Virus record (IMG/VR): IMGVR_UViG_3300030116_000745
Location: 1-24,497 of that record
Origin: a virus
Length of the DNA stretch: 24,497 nucleotides
Strand: one strand, 5' to 3'
The position numbers were made by a program, and so were the translations under genes. Below are positions 7,262 through 12,623 of the stretch, one piece after another. The notes under the pieces are model-generated. The model ran no database searches. It was not told the origin of the DNA and saw nothing but the letters and a program-made list of their open reading frames with translations. Positions within the stretch are counted from its first letter, which is position 1. The number at the start of each line of letters is the position of its first letter.

Positions 7262-7516
7262 ATCATTAACTTAGAAAGCTACTCTAAAGAACAGGGTAAA
7301 AAACAAACAGGACAATATGCGTCTAAAAGGTTTATTTTAGATGATCCTGAAGCTAGAAAAATATTTCTTAATGTGGCGAAAACTGCTGAAGAAAAATATA
7401 TTTCAGATACAGTCGCAGCACAATATTTAGTGGATACCTTTATACAATTTAATCATTTGCATTACAACACAGTTAGAAGATACTTTAGGGATTTTCGTAA
7501 TGGTCGAATCAAATAG
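7262..7516 (+). CDS. Small HTH-like protein with non-AUG start
   Basis: An open frame of 84 codons follows a perfect AAAAGGAGG (7247..7255) but has no ATG, GTG or TTG near it. In-frame candidates are ATC at 7262 (6 bases after GGAGG, matching the spacing seen at other genes here) and ATT at 7265. The protein has a helix-rich C-terminus ('DTVAAQYLVDTFIQFNHLHYNTVRRYFRDF') resembling a DNA-binding helix-turn-helix. The frame overlaps the metallophosphoesterase start by 17 bases. Without this reading the SD would be orphaned and 261 bases would be non-coding, unlike the rest of the genome. The DNA-binding role is inferred. Confidence 0.6.
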   Translation: MINLESYSKEQGKKQTGQYASKRFILDDPEARKIFLNVAKTAEEKYISDTVAAQYLVDTFIQFNHLHYNTVRRYFRDFRNGRIK

Positions 7517-8717
7517 TTTAGAAGAATTTAATAAGACTATAAAAGACAGATCTCCACAGATTACTAAAAAGAAAACTACTCATCCTAAAGGATTTGAGCC
7601 ATCGGTTTCTTATAAAAGTTCAACAAGATCTGGAGAAATAGTAAGCTCTCCACAAAAAAAGAATAAAGTAAATTGGAAAGAACAATTAGAATCATACTTT
7701 GGAAAAGATGCTCATAAATATAAAGTTCTGGAAGATACAGCAGAAATACGCTTCTGGGATTCAAATATAGGAAATGGCTCAATAGAAAGACTTTATTATT
7801 TTAAAGCTAAAATTGTATCTTCAGAAAAATACTTACCTGATGAAGATATAAAGAAACTTATAAAATTAGCAAGTCAAAAGAAACCAGTACAAAAACCAAA
7901 AGTCAATAAAGGATCACTTACTTTTACAATATGCCTTGCAGACTTTCAAATAGGCAAAGAGGGAACTGAAGAATCAATAGAAAGATTTATTTCATATATT
8001 CCAAAGATTAAAACACAGATAAAAAAATTACAAAAAACTGAAAACTTAAGGCAGGTTTTGTTTGCGGGATTAGGCGATTTAGTTGAATCATGTTCTAATC
8101 ATTACTCTATGCAAGAGTTTTCAACAATGATTGATGAAAGATCACAACAGAAAGTAGCTAGGAGAATGATCTACACATTAATTAAAGAAATTATGCCTTT
8201 ATTTGATAAAGGTTTGGTAGCTTTTATTGGAGGCAATCATGGCGAAAACCGTAAGAACGGCAAAGCATATACGACTTTTGGAGATAATAAAGATGTTATG
8301 TTAGCTGAAGAATTACAAGAAATATTTAAAGAAGCTCCAGCTTATAAAGACAGGTTGTTGTTTATGATTCCAGAAAATGAATTATCTATGACTTTTGAAA
8401 TATCTGATACAACAATCTGCATTCTTCACGGCCACCAAATGAGAGGAGCTGGTAATTCACAAGCTAAAGCTAGGAAATGGGTATCCGATCAGTCATTTTC
8501 TCGCAACTCAATAGCTGATGCTGATATAGTTCTTCATGGCCATTACCATTTTTTTTCTGCTTATGAGTCATCAGATAGATTAATTATACAAGCTCCAACT
8601 CTTGATTCAGGTAGTGAGTGGTTTGAAAACACAAAGGGAGATAAGTCTAAAGCAGGATTATTGACTTTTGTAATTGGAGGAGAACAGAAATGGGATTATA
8701 TTAAGGTTATAAGGTAA
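7500..8717 (+). CDS. Calcineurin-like metallophosphoesterase
   Basis: This 405-residue protein has the ordered metal-binding motifs of calcineurin-like phosphoesterases: D-x-Q at 148-150 (in LADFQIGK), GDLVE at 191-195, GGNHGE at 243-248, HGHQ at 309-312 and HGHYH at 345-349. The first metal site has Gln where many family members have His, as in several phage homologues. The N-terminal 130 residues are Lys/Ser-rich and may bind nucleic acid. Family members hydrolyse phosphodiesters or phosphomonoesters with two metal ions. The substrate here is unknown. It lies after the tail genes and overlaps the HTH-like gene upstream. Confidence 0.88.
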   Translation: MVESNSLEEFNKTIKDRSPQITKKKTTHPKGFEPSVSYKSSTRSGEIVSSPQKKNKVNWKEQLESYFGKDAHKYKVLEDTAEIRFWDSNIGNGSIERLYYFKAKIVSSEKYLPDEDIKKLIKLASQKKPVQKPKVNKGSLTFTICLADFQIGKEGTEESIERFISYIPKIKTQIKKLQKTENLRQVLFAGLGDLVESCSNHYSMQEFSTMIDERSQQKVARRMIYTLIKEIMPLFDKGLVAFIGGNHGENRKNGKAYTTFGDNKDVMLAEELQEIFKEAPAYKDRLLFMIPENELSMTFEISDTTICILHGHQMRGAGNSQAKARKWVSDQSFSRNSIADADIVLHGHYHFFSAYESSDRLIIQAPTLDSGSEWFENTKGDKSKAGLLTFVIGGEQKWDYIKVIR

Positions 8718-8720
8718 ATA

Positions 8721-9320
8721 ATGAAACTAGAAGTATTAAGATTTAATAGTCAAGATGATTTCACTAATGGACTCTTATTTGATGTAACTGATAACGTAAG
8801 ATCTTTCTTAGCATATACTCTTGAAGATGAAGCACGAACAACTAAAGTATGGGGCGAAACCAGAATACCTGCAGGCAAATATAAACTTACTTTAAAAGGT
8901 CATGGCGGTTTCCATAACCGGTATTTAGCTAAATATGGTGCAGAATTTCATAAAGGTATGCTCTTAGTTAATAATATTAAAAATTTTACAGATGTGCTAA
9001 TCCACTGCGGCAACAGCGATGATGACACGGCGGGATGCCTTTTGGTCGGAAAAACTTCACAAGATAACTTTATAGGGAGTTCTGTTGCGGCCTACAAGTC
9101 CATATATCCACCTATAAGAGATGCAATTTTATCTGGGGAGGAAGTCTGGATAGAGTATATTGATTTTGATGGCAAGATGAATAACGATCTTAATAAAGAA
9201 AATGTTTCAAATAATGAGGAGGATATAATGAGTATCTTATCGAATGAAATAAAAAATCTAAAAAAAGAAGTTAAATCTCTTAGACAAACAATAATCCTAA
9301 AAGGGATGCAAGCGAACTAA
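8721..9320 (+). CDS. DUF5675-like protein with C-terminal coiled coil
   Basis: This 199-residue protein carries a DUF5675-type domain (residues ~1-150): 'TLEDEARTTKVWGETRIPAG.Y', 'GMLLVNNIKNFTDVLIHCGNS', 'DDTAGCLLVG'. The IH (94-95) and GC (105-106) arrangement recalls the His...Gly-Cys active-site order of L,D-transpeptidase (YkuD) folds, although homology is not claimed. The last 30 residues form a short charged coiled coil preceded by a strong internal SD. It lies two genes upstream of the holin, so a cell-wall or lysis role is plausible. The family has no settled function. Confidence 0.7.
   Translation: MKLEVLRFNSQDDFTNGLLFDVTDNVRSFLAYTLEDEARTTKVWGETRIPAGKYKLTLKGHGGFHNRYLAKYGAEFHKGMLLVNNIKNFTDVLIHCGNSDDDTAGCLLVGKTSQDNFIGSSVAAYKSIYPPIRDAILSGEEVWIEYIDFDGKMNNDLNKENVSNNEEDIMSILSNEIKNLKKEVKSLRQTIILKGMQAN
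9228..9320 (+). CDS. Possible internal in-frame product, 30-aa coiled coil
   Basis: Inside the 3' end of the DUF5675-like gene, a near-perfect SD (GAGGAGG, 9216..9222) stands five bases before an in-frame ATG at 9228. It would give a separate 30-residue peptide (MSILSNEIKNLKKEVKSLRQ and ten more residues), a short amphipathic helix. This could be a second product that oligomerises with the full-length protein, or a trace of a gene fusion. The SD is as good as those of real genes here, but a purine-rich stretch can also arise by chance. Confidence 0.4.
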   Translation: MSILSNEIKNLKKEVKSLRQTIILKGMQAN

Positions 9321-9330
9321 ATCGTTTCTA

Positions 9331-9453
9331 ATGAATTTAAAATGTAGTTCCTGTGGAACTAAACTAGAACTTATAGATAAAGTTTTTGTTTGTATAACAA
9401 AAAAATGTAATCAATTTAAAAAGATACAAACAAGATTAAAAGAAGAGGAGTGA
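9331..9453 (+). CDS. Mini zinc-ribbon protein, 40 aa
   Basis: This very short gene lies between the DUF5675-like gene and the holin. It has four cysteines in two pairs: C5-x2-C8 (KCSSCG) and C21-x4-C26. That fits a small treble-clef or zinc-ribbon knuckle. A basic helix follows (FKKIQTRLKEEE). Its stop TGA (9451..9453) is one base before the holin ATG and its coding end supplies the holin SD (AGAAGAGGAG). The SD of this gene itself is weak. The role is unknown; several other short Cys-pair proteins lie in this genome. Confidence 0.6.
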   Translation: MNLKCSSCGTKLELIDKVFVCITKKCNQFKKIQTRLKEEE

Positions 9454-9454
9454 T

Positions 9455-9643
9455 ATGTCTGAAGATCTTAAAGACATGTTAGAGAGATCCTTTTGGACTT
9501 TCTGCGAGGCATTTATCGGTGCATTAACTATTAGCCCACTTGTTGGCGTTGATGCGTCTGCTTTACAACTTGCGGCAATTTCTGGAGGATCCGCTGCATT
9601 GTCAGTTATCAAAACGTATGCAAAAAAACAGATAACAAAATAA
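9455..9643 (+). CDS. Holin, r1t-like
   Basis: This 62-residue protein has two hydrophobic segments (about residues 14-31 and 36-55) separated by a short loop containing 'GVDASALQL'. A charged N-terminus (MSEDLKDMLERSFW) and a basic tail (KTYAKKQITK) flank them. The pattern 'R.FW....AFIGAL....GVD...LQLAAISGGSAALSVIK' matches the r1t-type holin family found in phages of Gram-positive bacteria. Such proteins form membrane holes that end infection and release endolysin. It is the last gene before the strong terminator at 9679. Confidence 0.82.
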   Translation: MSEDLKDMLERSFWTFCEAFIGALTISPLVGVDASALQLAAISGGSAALSVIKTYAKKQITK

Positions 9644-9678
9644 TCTGTATGGACTAGCAATAGCTCATACACATAAAA

Positions 9679-9710
9679 AAAAGAGGAGGATAACAATATC
9701 CTCCTCTTTT
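9679..9710. terminator. Strong bidirectional Rho-independent terminator
   Basis: A perfect 14-bp stem (left arm 9679..9692, right arm 9697..9710) has a 4-base loop. The left arm begins AAAAGAGGAGGAT. The + strand reading ends in TTTT followed by G. On the - strand the hairpin is followed by eight Ts (complement of A 9675..9682). It would stop late transcription after the holin and any leftward transcript from the minus-strand gene. Confidence 0.88.
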
Positions 9711-9717
9711 GTTAAGC

Positions 9718-9788
9718 AAGAGAGGGAGGTTGAATTAGGGTACAACATATACTCAAAGGGGAGATATGTTATTAGGACTCTCTCTCTT
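9718..9788 (+). other. Predicted stem-loop RNA structure around a micro-gene start
   Basis: Two nested helices can form. An outer 11-bp helix pairs 9718..9728 with 9778..9788 (one G-U). An inner helix pairs 9744..9750 with 9764..9770 and continues as CTC (9752..9754) with GAG (9761..9763). The apical loop contains the purine-rich AAAGGG that would serve as SD for the ATG at 9766, and that ATG lies in the inner stem. If transcribed, this could control translation of the micropeptide. I did not find a clear promoter immediately upstream. Confidence 0.3.
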
Positions 9789-9861
9789 TATGTACTATTT
9801 ATACCATATATTGATGACAATATTTTTTTTAAAGATCAATAAAAAAAGTTGTAGTTTGTAA
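9766..9861 (+). CDS. Possible membrane micropeptide, 31 aa
   Basis: An ATG at 9766 follows the purine-rich AAAGGGGAG (9755..9763). The 31 codons encode a single hydrophobic helix (LLGLSLFMYYLYHILMTIFF) followed by a basic tail (LKINKKSCSL). The form suits an antiholin, holin-like or membrane-targeting peptide, and it lies just after the holin and its terminator. Against it: AT-rich DNA often gives hydrophobic frames by chance. The end also overlaps the terminator of the minus-strand gene. Confidence 0.3.
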   Translation: MLLGLSLFMYYLYHILMTIFFLKINKKSCSL

Positions 9862-9903
9862 ATACAGAACTTTTTCATGTATGGTATTTACACAACTACA
9901 ACT
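9847..9903 (-). terminator. Terminator of the minus-strand gene
   Basis: A long imperfect hairpin is formed by 9847..9865 (starts AGTTGTAGTT) and 9884..9903, with 19 paired bases, one bulge and an 18-base loop. Read on the - strand it begins just past the stop of the minus-strand gene (9905) and is followed by seven Ts (complement of A 9841..9847). This is the classic Rho-independent layout for leftward transcription. On the + strand there is no T run after it. Confidence 0.75.
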
Positions 9904-9904
9904 C

Positions 9905-10060
9905 TTAATTACTACTATAAGTAGTCATAAAACAATAATCAGAATTATTTTCTAATAATTTTTTGTCTTGACTACTAATACAGTTTTTACAAAAAATAGA
10001 TTCGTAAATATTATAAATCCATTCATCTTCTGTAAAACTATAATTACAGTTTTCACACAT
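9905..10060 (-). CDS. Small zinc-ribbon protein, the only minus-strand gene
   Basis: This 51-residue protein starts at ATG (10060 on the - strand) behind AAGGAGGTTGATT. An upstream in-frame start would extend it over the promoter and is less likely. It has two pairs, C2-x2-C5 (MCENC) and C24-x2-C27 (CKNC), flanking 'FTEDEWIYNIYESIF', which is a rubredoxin-like or zinc-ribbon knuckle. Its own promoter and terminator can be seen. As the sole leftward gene, between the late and early blocks, it may be a regulator expressed from the start of infection, but that is inference. Confidence 0.75.
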   Translation of the reverse strand: MCENCNYSFTEDEWIYNIYESIFCKNCISSQDKKLLENNSDYCFMTTYSSN

Positions 10061-10078
10061 AATCAACCTCCTTAAAAT

Positions 10079-10087
10079 AGTATAACA
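10079..10087 (-). promoter_or_regulatory. Extended -10 promoter for the minus-strand gene
   Basis: On the - strand the sequence reads TGTTATACT, an extended -10 element (TGn plus TATACT, one base from TATAAT). Transcription would begin near 10072, right at the SD of the minus-strand gene, giving a leader of only about 12 bases. A TTGTCA lies upstream but at 21 bases, too far for an ideal -35, so the extended -10 would carry recognition. Confidence 0.55.
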
Positions 10088-10104
10088 GATTTTTTTTATT
10101 TCGT

Positions 10105-10132
10105 ATGACAAAATTTATTTTTATAGTAATAT
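10105..10132 (+). promoter_or_regulatory. Probable rightward promoter of the early region
   Basis: ATGACA (10105..10110) and TAATAT (10127..10132) are spaced 16 bases apart and could be -35 and -10 boxes. The start point would be near 10139, just at the AGGAGG (10140..10145) of the gene at 10152. The match to consensus is only partial, but the location opposite the leftward promoter and ahead of a long run of co-directional genes is right. Confidence 0.4.
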
Positions 10133-10151
10133 ATTTATAGGAGGTTGATTA

Positions 10152-10472
10152 ATGAATAATACATTACAAAAAGATTCTATAAAAATAGGATCTTTTGTAG
10201 AGTTCAAAGCTAATAACACAACTCTTAGAGGTGTTGTTACTAATGGTATATCTGATCAAGTAGTTGAAGTAGAAGTAACTTCAAAACTTATCAAGAAAGA
10301 AAACTTTTATAAATTATATGAGAGTATTCCGGTATATCACGTAAAAAAAGAGATTCTCACAGTTGTAAAATGTGATTGTGATAGAGTCATTCACGAAACA
10401 ATACTATCAGACAGAGGACATTATTTTGAGTCCGCTTTTTGTCCAGATTGTTATTGGGATTGTGTAAGTTAA
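10152..10472 (+). CDS. Early protein with C-terminal Cys pairs, unknown
   Basis: This 106-residue protein is the first gene of the rightward early block. The N-terminal ~60 residues look like a small beta barrel ('IKIGSFVEFKANNTTLRGVVTNGISDQVVEVEVTSK'), reminiscent of SH3/KOW-type modules. The C-terminus holds CDCDR (C75, C77) and CPDCYWDC, a likely zinc site. The SD AGGAGGTTGATT precedes the ATG. No family is recognised. Position suggests expression early in infection. The stop shares a base with the next ATG (TAATG). Confidence 0.7.
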   Translation: MNNTLQKDSIKIGSFVEFKANNTTLRGVVTNGISDQVVEVEVTSKLIKKENFYKLYESIPVYHVKKEILTVVKCDCDRVIHETILSDRGHYFESAFCPDCYWDCVS

Positions 10473-10603
10473 TGAAAAAATTATTTTATTGTGAAGATTG
10501 CGATAAATATCTAAATGGTATGAACAAAATAAAAACAGTTCAAAAAGGTAAAGAAGTATTAAAGGAACATAATTTAGTTTGTGTTCCTTTTACTGATTAT
10601 TAA
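10472..10603 (+). CDS. Mini Cys-pair protein, 43 aa
   Basis: This short gene is translationally coupled to the one before it (TAATG at 10470..10474). The protein starts MKKLFYCEDCDKYLNG and has one CxxC (C7, C10) plus a later Cys (C37), so it could complete half a zinc ribbon or bind metal as a dimer. No family is recognised. A 9-bp hairpin overlaps its 3' end (10561..10590). Confidence 0.55.
   Translation: MKKLFYCEDCDKYLNGMNKIKTVQKGKEVLKEHNLVCVPFTDY
10561..10590 (+). other. Hairpin at the end of an early gene
   Basis: AAAGGAACA (10561..10569) and TGTTCCTTT (10582..10590) form a perfect 9-bp stem, with a possible G-U pair inside and a 10-12 base loop. It is followed by TACTG, so the T run is short (TTTT ending at 10591). 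It may act as a weak terminator, processing site or attenuator inside the early transcript. Confidence 0.35.
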
Positions 10604-10612
10604 GGGTTAAAA

Positions 10613-10795
10613 ATGGATAAAAAATTAAAAACGAAAAGTTTGTACGAACTTACACTCATTAAAACTGCATTACATACTCTTATTGGAAGTGATTTGCACC
10701 AAGATGTTTTAATCAAAACCGAAGAGTTAGTTGCACAAGAAATTGAAAGAAAAACACAAGAAGATTTATGGTGCGAATGTGGTTGTGAAAACTAA
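10613..10795 (+). CDS. Small early protein with terminal CxCxC, unknown
   Basis: This 60-residue protein is mostly helical (LYELTLIKTALHTLIGSDLH, TEELVAQEIERKTQEDLW). It ends in CECGCEN, a metal-binding-like cluster at the extreme C-terminus. The SD is weak (AAGGGTT). I do not recognise it. It could be a small adaptor that binds a host or phage protein and one metal ion, but nothing in the sequence identifies a partner. Confidence 0.6.
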   Translation: MDKKLKTKSLYELTLIKTALHTLIGSDLHQDVLIKTEELVAQEIERKTQEDLWCECGCEN

Positions 10796-10819
10796 TTAAA
10801 TTCTAAAGGAGGTTGATCG

Positions 10820-10990
10820 TTGATTCAAGAGAGAATCTATATAGGACTTATCCTATTATCACTCACAATTATATTATTTGGTGGTGCGTATCTGTGGTTG
10901 TGGACAGAACACAAGATCATGAGTAAAAAATATGATTTTGAAGTTAGACTCCATAGAGGAGAAGTTTTAAACAAAGATAATATTTTCTAA
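10820..10990 (+). CDS. Small single-pass membrane protein, TTG start
   Basis: A 56-codon frame begins with TTG at 10820, seven bases after a perfect AAAGGAGG (10806..10813). The protein has a clear membrane helix near residues 6-28 ('IYIGLILLSLTIILFGGAYLW') and a charged cytoplasmic tail ('HKIMSKKYDFEVRLHRGEVL'). The stop TAA shares its last base with the next ATG (10990). No ATG is suitable, so TTG is the start. Possible roles include an early membrane protein, an exclusion protein or an antiholin; none is proven. Confidence 0.65.
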   Translation: MIQERIYIGLILLSLTIILFGGAYLWLWTEHKIMSKKYDFEVRLHRGEVLNKDNIF

Positions 10991-11220
10991 TGGTAAAGGC
11001 ATATCCGGAAGTTAGAAAAAATAAATTTACATGGACCTATAGGTTTATGTATTGGAACAGAAATATAGGTAGATTATATCTATACACAATATCAACAGAC
11101 AAAGGATTTCAAGTTGCAGAGAGTGCCGCTTGGGGTAATGCACAGTTTGATGGATGTACAAATATAAAATACTTAGGAAGAAATAAGGAGGTTGAAGATG
11201 GCACAACAACAAATGCCTAA
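10990..11220 (+). CDS. Small early protein, unknown
   Basis: This 76-residue basic, aromatic protein ('KFTWTYRFMYWNRNIGRLYLYTIST') looks like a compact beta sheet. It ends in a hydrophilic tail (GRNKEVEDGTTTNA) whose coding sequence contains the SD and start of the next gene (overlap 23 bases). No family is recognised. The coupling to the downstream recombination-like gene suggests a shared operon, possibly DNA metabolism. Confidence 0.6.
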   Translation: MVKAYPEVRKNKFTWTYRFMYWNRNIGRLYLYTISTDKGFQVAESAAWGNAQFDGCTNIKYLGRNKEVEDGTTTNA

Positions 11221-11851
11221 ATTCTTAGAAGATTATGTAAAGGTTGATGATCTTATTAAGGAAATGAATAAAAAATATCCAGAGGGTAGATTAGTAACAG
11301 AAATAGTAGAAAAAACTTCAGAAATGGTAGTTTTTAAAACATCTTTTTACGAAGATGGATCAGATGTTCCTAAATGTACCGGACATGGATCAAAACAAAG
11401 TAACGAAAGAGATTGGTTAGAAAAAGCTGAACAAAAGTCTAGGGGTAGATGTTTAAGAGTATTACTTGGATCAGATCCTACCAGCGAAGAGATGGAGGGT
11501 ATTGCACCAAGTAAAAATGAAAAGAAACCAATACAAAAACAAAAATTAACTTATAAATATACAAATGAAGAGATACCAAAGTCTTTAGATGAAAAAGTGA
11601 AAGATCTTGAAGATGAGGGATTGGTTGAAGATGTATCTCAAAAAAAACAAGCTCTAATGGATAATATTAAAGACTTTACTTTGAGTTTGACCGGTAACGA
11701 TCTTGATAAAGCAAAGTTAATCGCTGCACAAGCACTTGGAGAACTTCACATCAGTAAAAATGATGTAAATATTAATAATTTACAAACTATAAAGAATAGT
11801 ATTCAAGACATAGTAATATTACAAAAAACAGAGGTTGATAAAGGAGAGTAA
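11198..11851 (+). CDS. Putative single-strand annealing / recombination-type protein
   Basis: This 217-residue protein uses ATG 11198, with AAGGAGG six bases ahead; an in-frame TTG at 11192 is less likely. The N-terminal domain has 'YPEGRLVTEIVEKTSEMVVFKTSFYEDG...KCTGHGSKQ', followed by 'LEKAEQKSRGRCLRVLLGS' (74-92). This resembles the 'TGHA...E.AET.A.GRAL..LG' signature of Rad52/ERF-like phage annealing proteins. The C-terminal half is Lys-rich and helical. If right, it binds ssDNA during replication or recombination. The next gene is replication-like, which agrees. The match is partial, so the call is tentative. Confidence 0.5.
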   Translation: MAQQQMPKFLEDYVKVDDLIKEMNKKYPEGRLVTEIVEKTSEMVVFKTSFYEDGSDVPKCTGHGSKQSNERDWLEKAEQKSRGRCLRVLLGSDPTSEEMEGIAPSKNEKKPIQKQKLTYKYTNEEIPKSLDEKVKDLEDEGLVEDVSQKKQALMDNIKDFTLSLTGNDLDKAKLIAAQALGELHISKNDVNINNLQTIKNSIQDIVILQKTEVDKGE

Positions 11852-12273
11852 TGTCAGGATGGGTACAAGTAGATATATCTCTACTAAGAAATCCTAAACT
11901 TATCTTATTCGCTAGAAACAACAACTTATCAGAAATGGAAGCTATTGGATCTTTAGTTAAGTTGTGGGCATATTCTTTTGAATTTGGTAAAAGAGGAGGA
12001 GAGATTCCTCAAGCTCAATTATGTAAGGATTTAATCTGGAGTGGTAACGATCTTTTAAATCCAATGATAAAAGCTGGTTTTGTTGATAAAAAGAAAACCG
12101 GATATTTTGTACATGATTGGGATGATAAATATAATCAATTAGATTCATACAGAAAAATGAACGCAAAAAGACAAGCAGAATATCGTAAGAGAAAAAAAAG
12201 GGAGGAGTCTGATAAAAGATACAAAGAACTCCAAAAAAAGATCCATCCAGAAATAAAAGATGAAATTAAGTAA
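11851..12273 (+). CDS. Replication-initiation-like protein (DnaD/replisome-organiser N-domain type)
   Basis: This 140-residue protein begins 'MSGWVQVDISLLRNPKLILFARNNNLSEMEAIGSLVKLWAYSFEFGKRGGEI', followed by a wing-like 'LCKDLIWSGNDLLNPMIKAGFVDKKKTGYFVHDWDD'. This is the usual pattern of winged-helix N-domains of phage replisome-organiser proteins. A strongly basic tail (RKMNAKRQAEYRKRKKREES) may contact DNA. The gene overlaps the preceding one by one base. Repeat-rich DNA lies directly downstream (12274-12365), as expected if this protein binds its own origin. No helicase or polymerase gene was seen. Confidence 0.65.
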   Translation: MSGWVQVDISLLRNPKLILFARNNNLSEMEAIGSLVKLWAYSFEFGKRGGEIPQAQLCKDLIWSGNDLLNPMIKAGFVDKKKTGYFVHDWDDKYNQLDSYRKMNAKRQAEYRKRKKREESDKRYKELQKKIHPEIKDEIK

Positions 12274-12285
12274 TATTATTCGTTG

Positions 12286-12310
12286 TAACAATGTTATAAC
12301 AAGTAACATT
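12286..12310. repeat. Overlapping palindromes and TAACA repeats, candidate origin part 1
   Basis: A 10-bp perfect palindrome TGTTATAACA (12292..12301) lies within a stretch where TAACA occurs three times (12286, 12297, 12304). AATGTTA (12290..12296) is an inverted repeat of TAACATT (12304..12310). The stretch directly follows the replication-initiation-like gene. It may be a binding site for that protein or a melting region. Confidence 0.45.
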
Positions 12311-12318
12311 ACAGAGGC

Positions 12319-12348
12319 AGAGTAGAGTAGAGTAAAATAGAGTAGAAT
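12319..12348. repeat. Six tandem pentamers (AGAGT type), candidate iterons
   Basis: From 12319 there are three copies of AGAGT, then AAAAT, AGAGT and AGAAT, with no gaps. The array lies between the replication-like gene and the next SD (AAAGGAGG at 12353). Phased short repeats next to an initiator gene are typical of iteron-type origins. At 5 bp per unit a two-unit step is about one DNA turn, so alternate copies would face the same side. A simple slippage repeat is the alternative. Confidence 0.45.
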
Positions 12349-12365
12349 ATATAAAGGAGGTTGAA

Positions 12366-12623
12366 ATGGGTATGAGAACATTAATAAAAATGTCAGATAG
12401 ACAAAAAATTCGCATACTTTTTGAAATGGATCAGGAAATTTGTTCTCTAGATCCAGAATTTAATAAAGGATCTGTAAGGAAATATGCACATCAATTCAGT
12501 AAATTATATGGATGGATTATTTATAGAGAAAATTGTAATTGTGATAATAAAGCAAAGGGTACTCTTAATATGGATGGTACTCCTAGAAAACATAATAAAT
12601 ATATAAAGGATTGGGCAATATGA
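12366..12623 (+). CDS. Early protein, 85 aa, unknown
   Basis: The ATG at 12366 is five bases after AAAGGAGG (12353..12360). The protein is charged and helical ('MSDRQKIRILFEMDQEICSLDPE', 'VRKYAHQFSKLYGWIIYRE'), with 'NCNCDN' near position 60. The C-terminus (GTPRKHNKYIKDWAI) overlaps the methyltransferase start (ATGA). A second ATG at 12390 would remove eight residues. I do not recognise the family. Coupling to the methyltransferase gene suggests co-expression. Confidence 0.6.
   Translation: MGMRTLIKMSDRQKIRILFEMDQEICSLDPEFNKGSVRKYAHQFSKLYGWIIYRENCNCDNKAKGTLNMDGTPRKHNKYIKDWAI

Noticed and set aside
9455-9643. Antisense frame across the holin gene (9436-9696)
   Set aside because: The + strand product has clear holin features and SD; the reverse frame has no start signal and crosses the terminator.
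9725-9775. Micro-frame after the orphan GGAGGTTGA, starting at ATT 9733
   Set aside because: It would be only about 13 codons with a non-AUG start; the stretch is better viewed as structured RNA or spacer.
12319-12348. CRISPR-like array
   Set aside because: Units are 5 bases with no spacers; this is a simple tandem repeat, considered as iterons instead.
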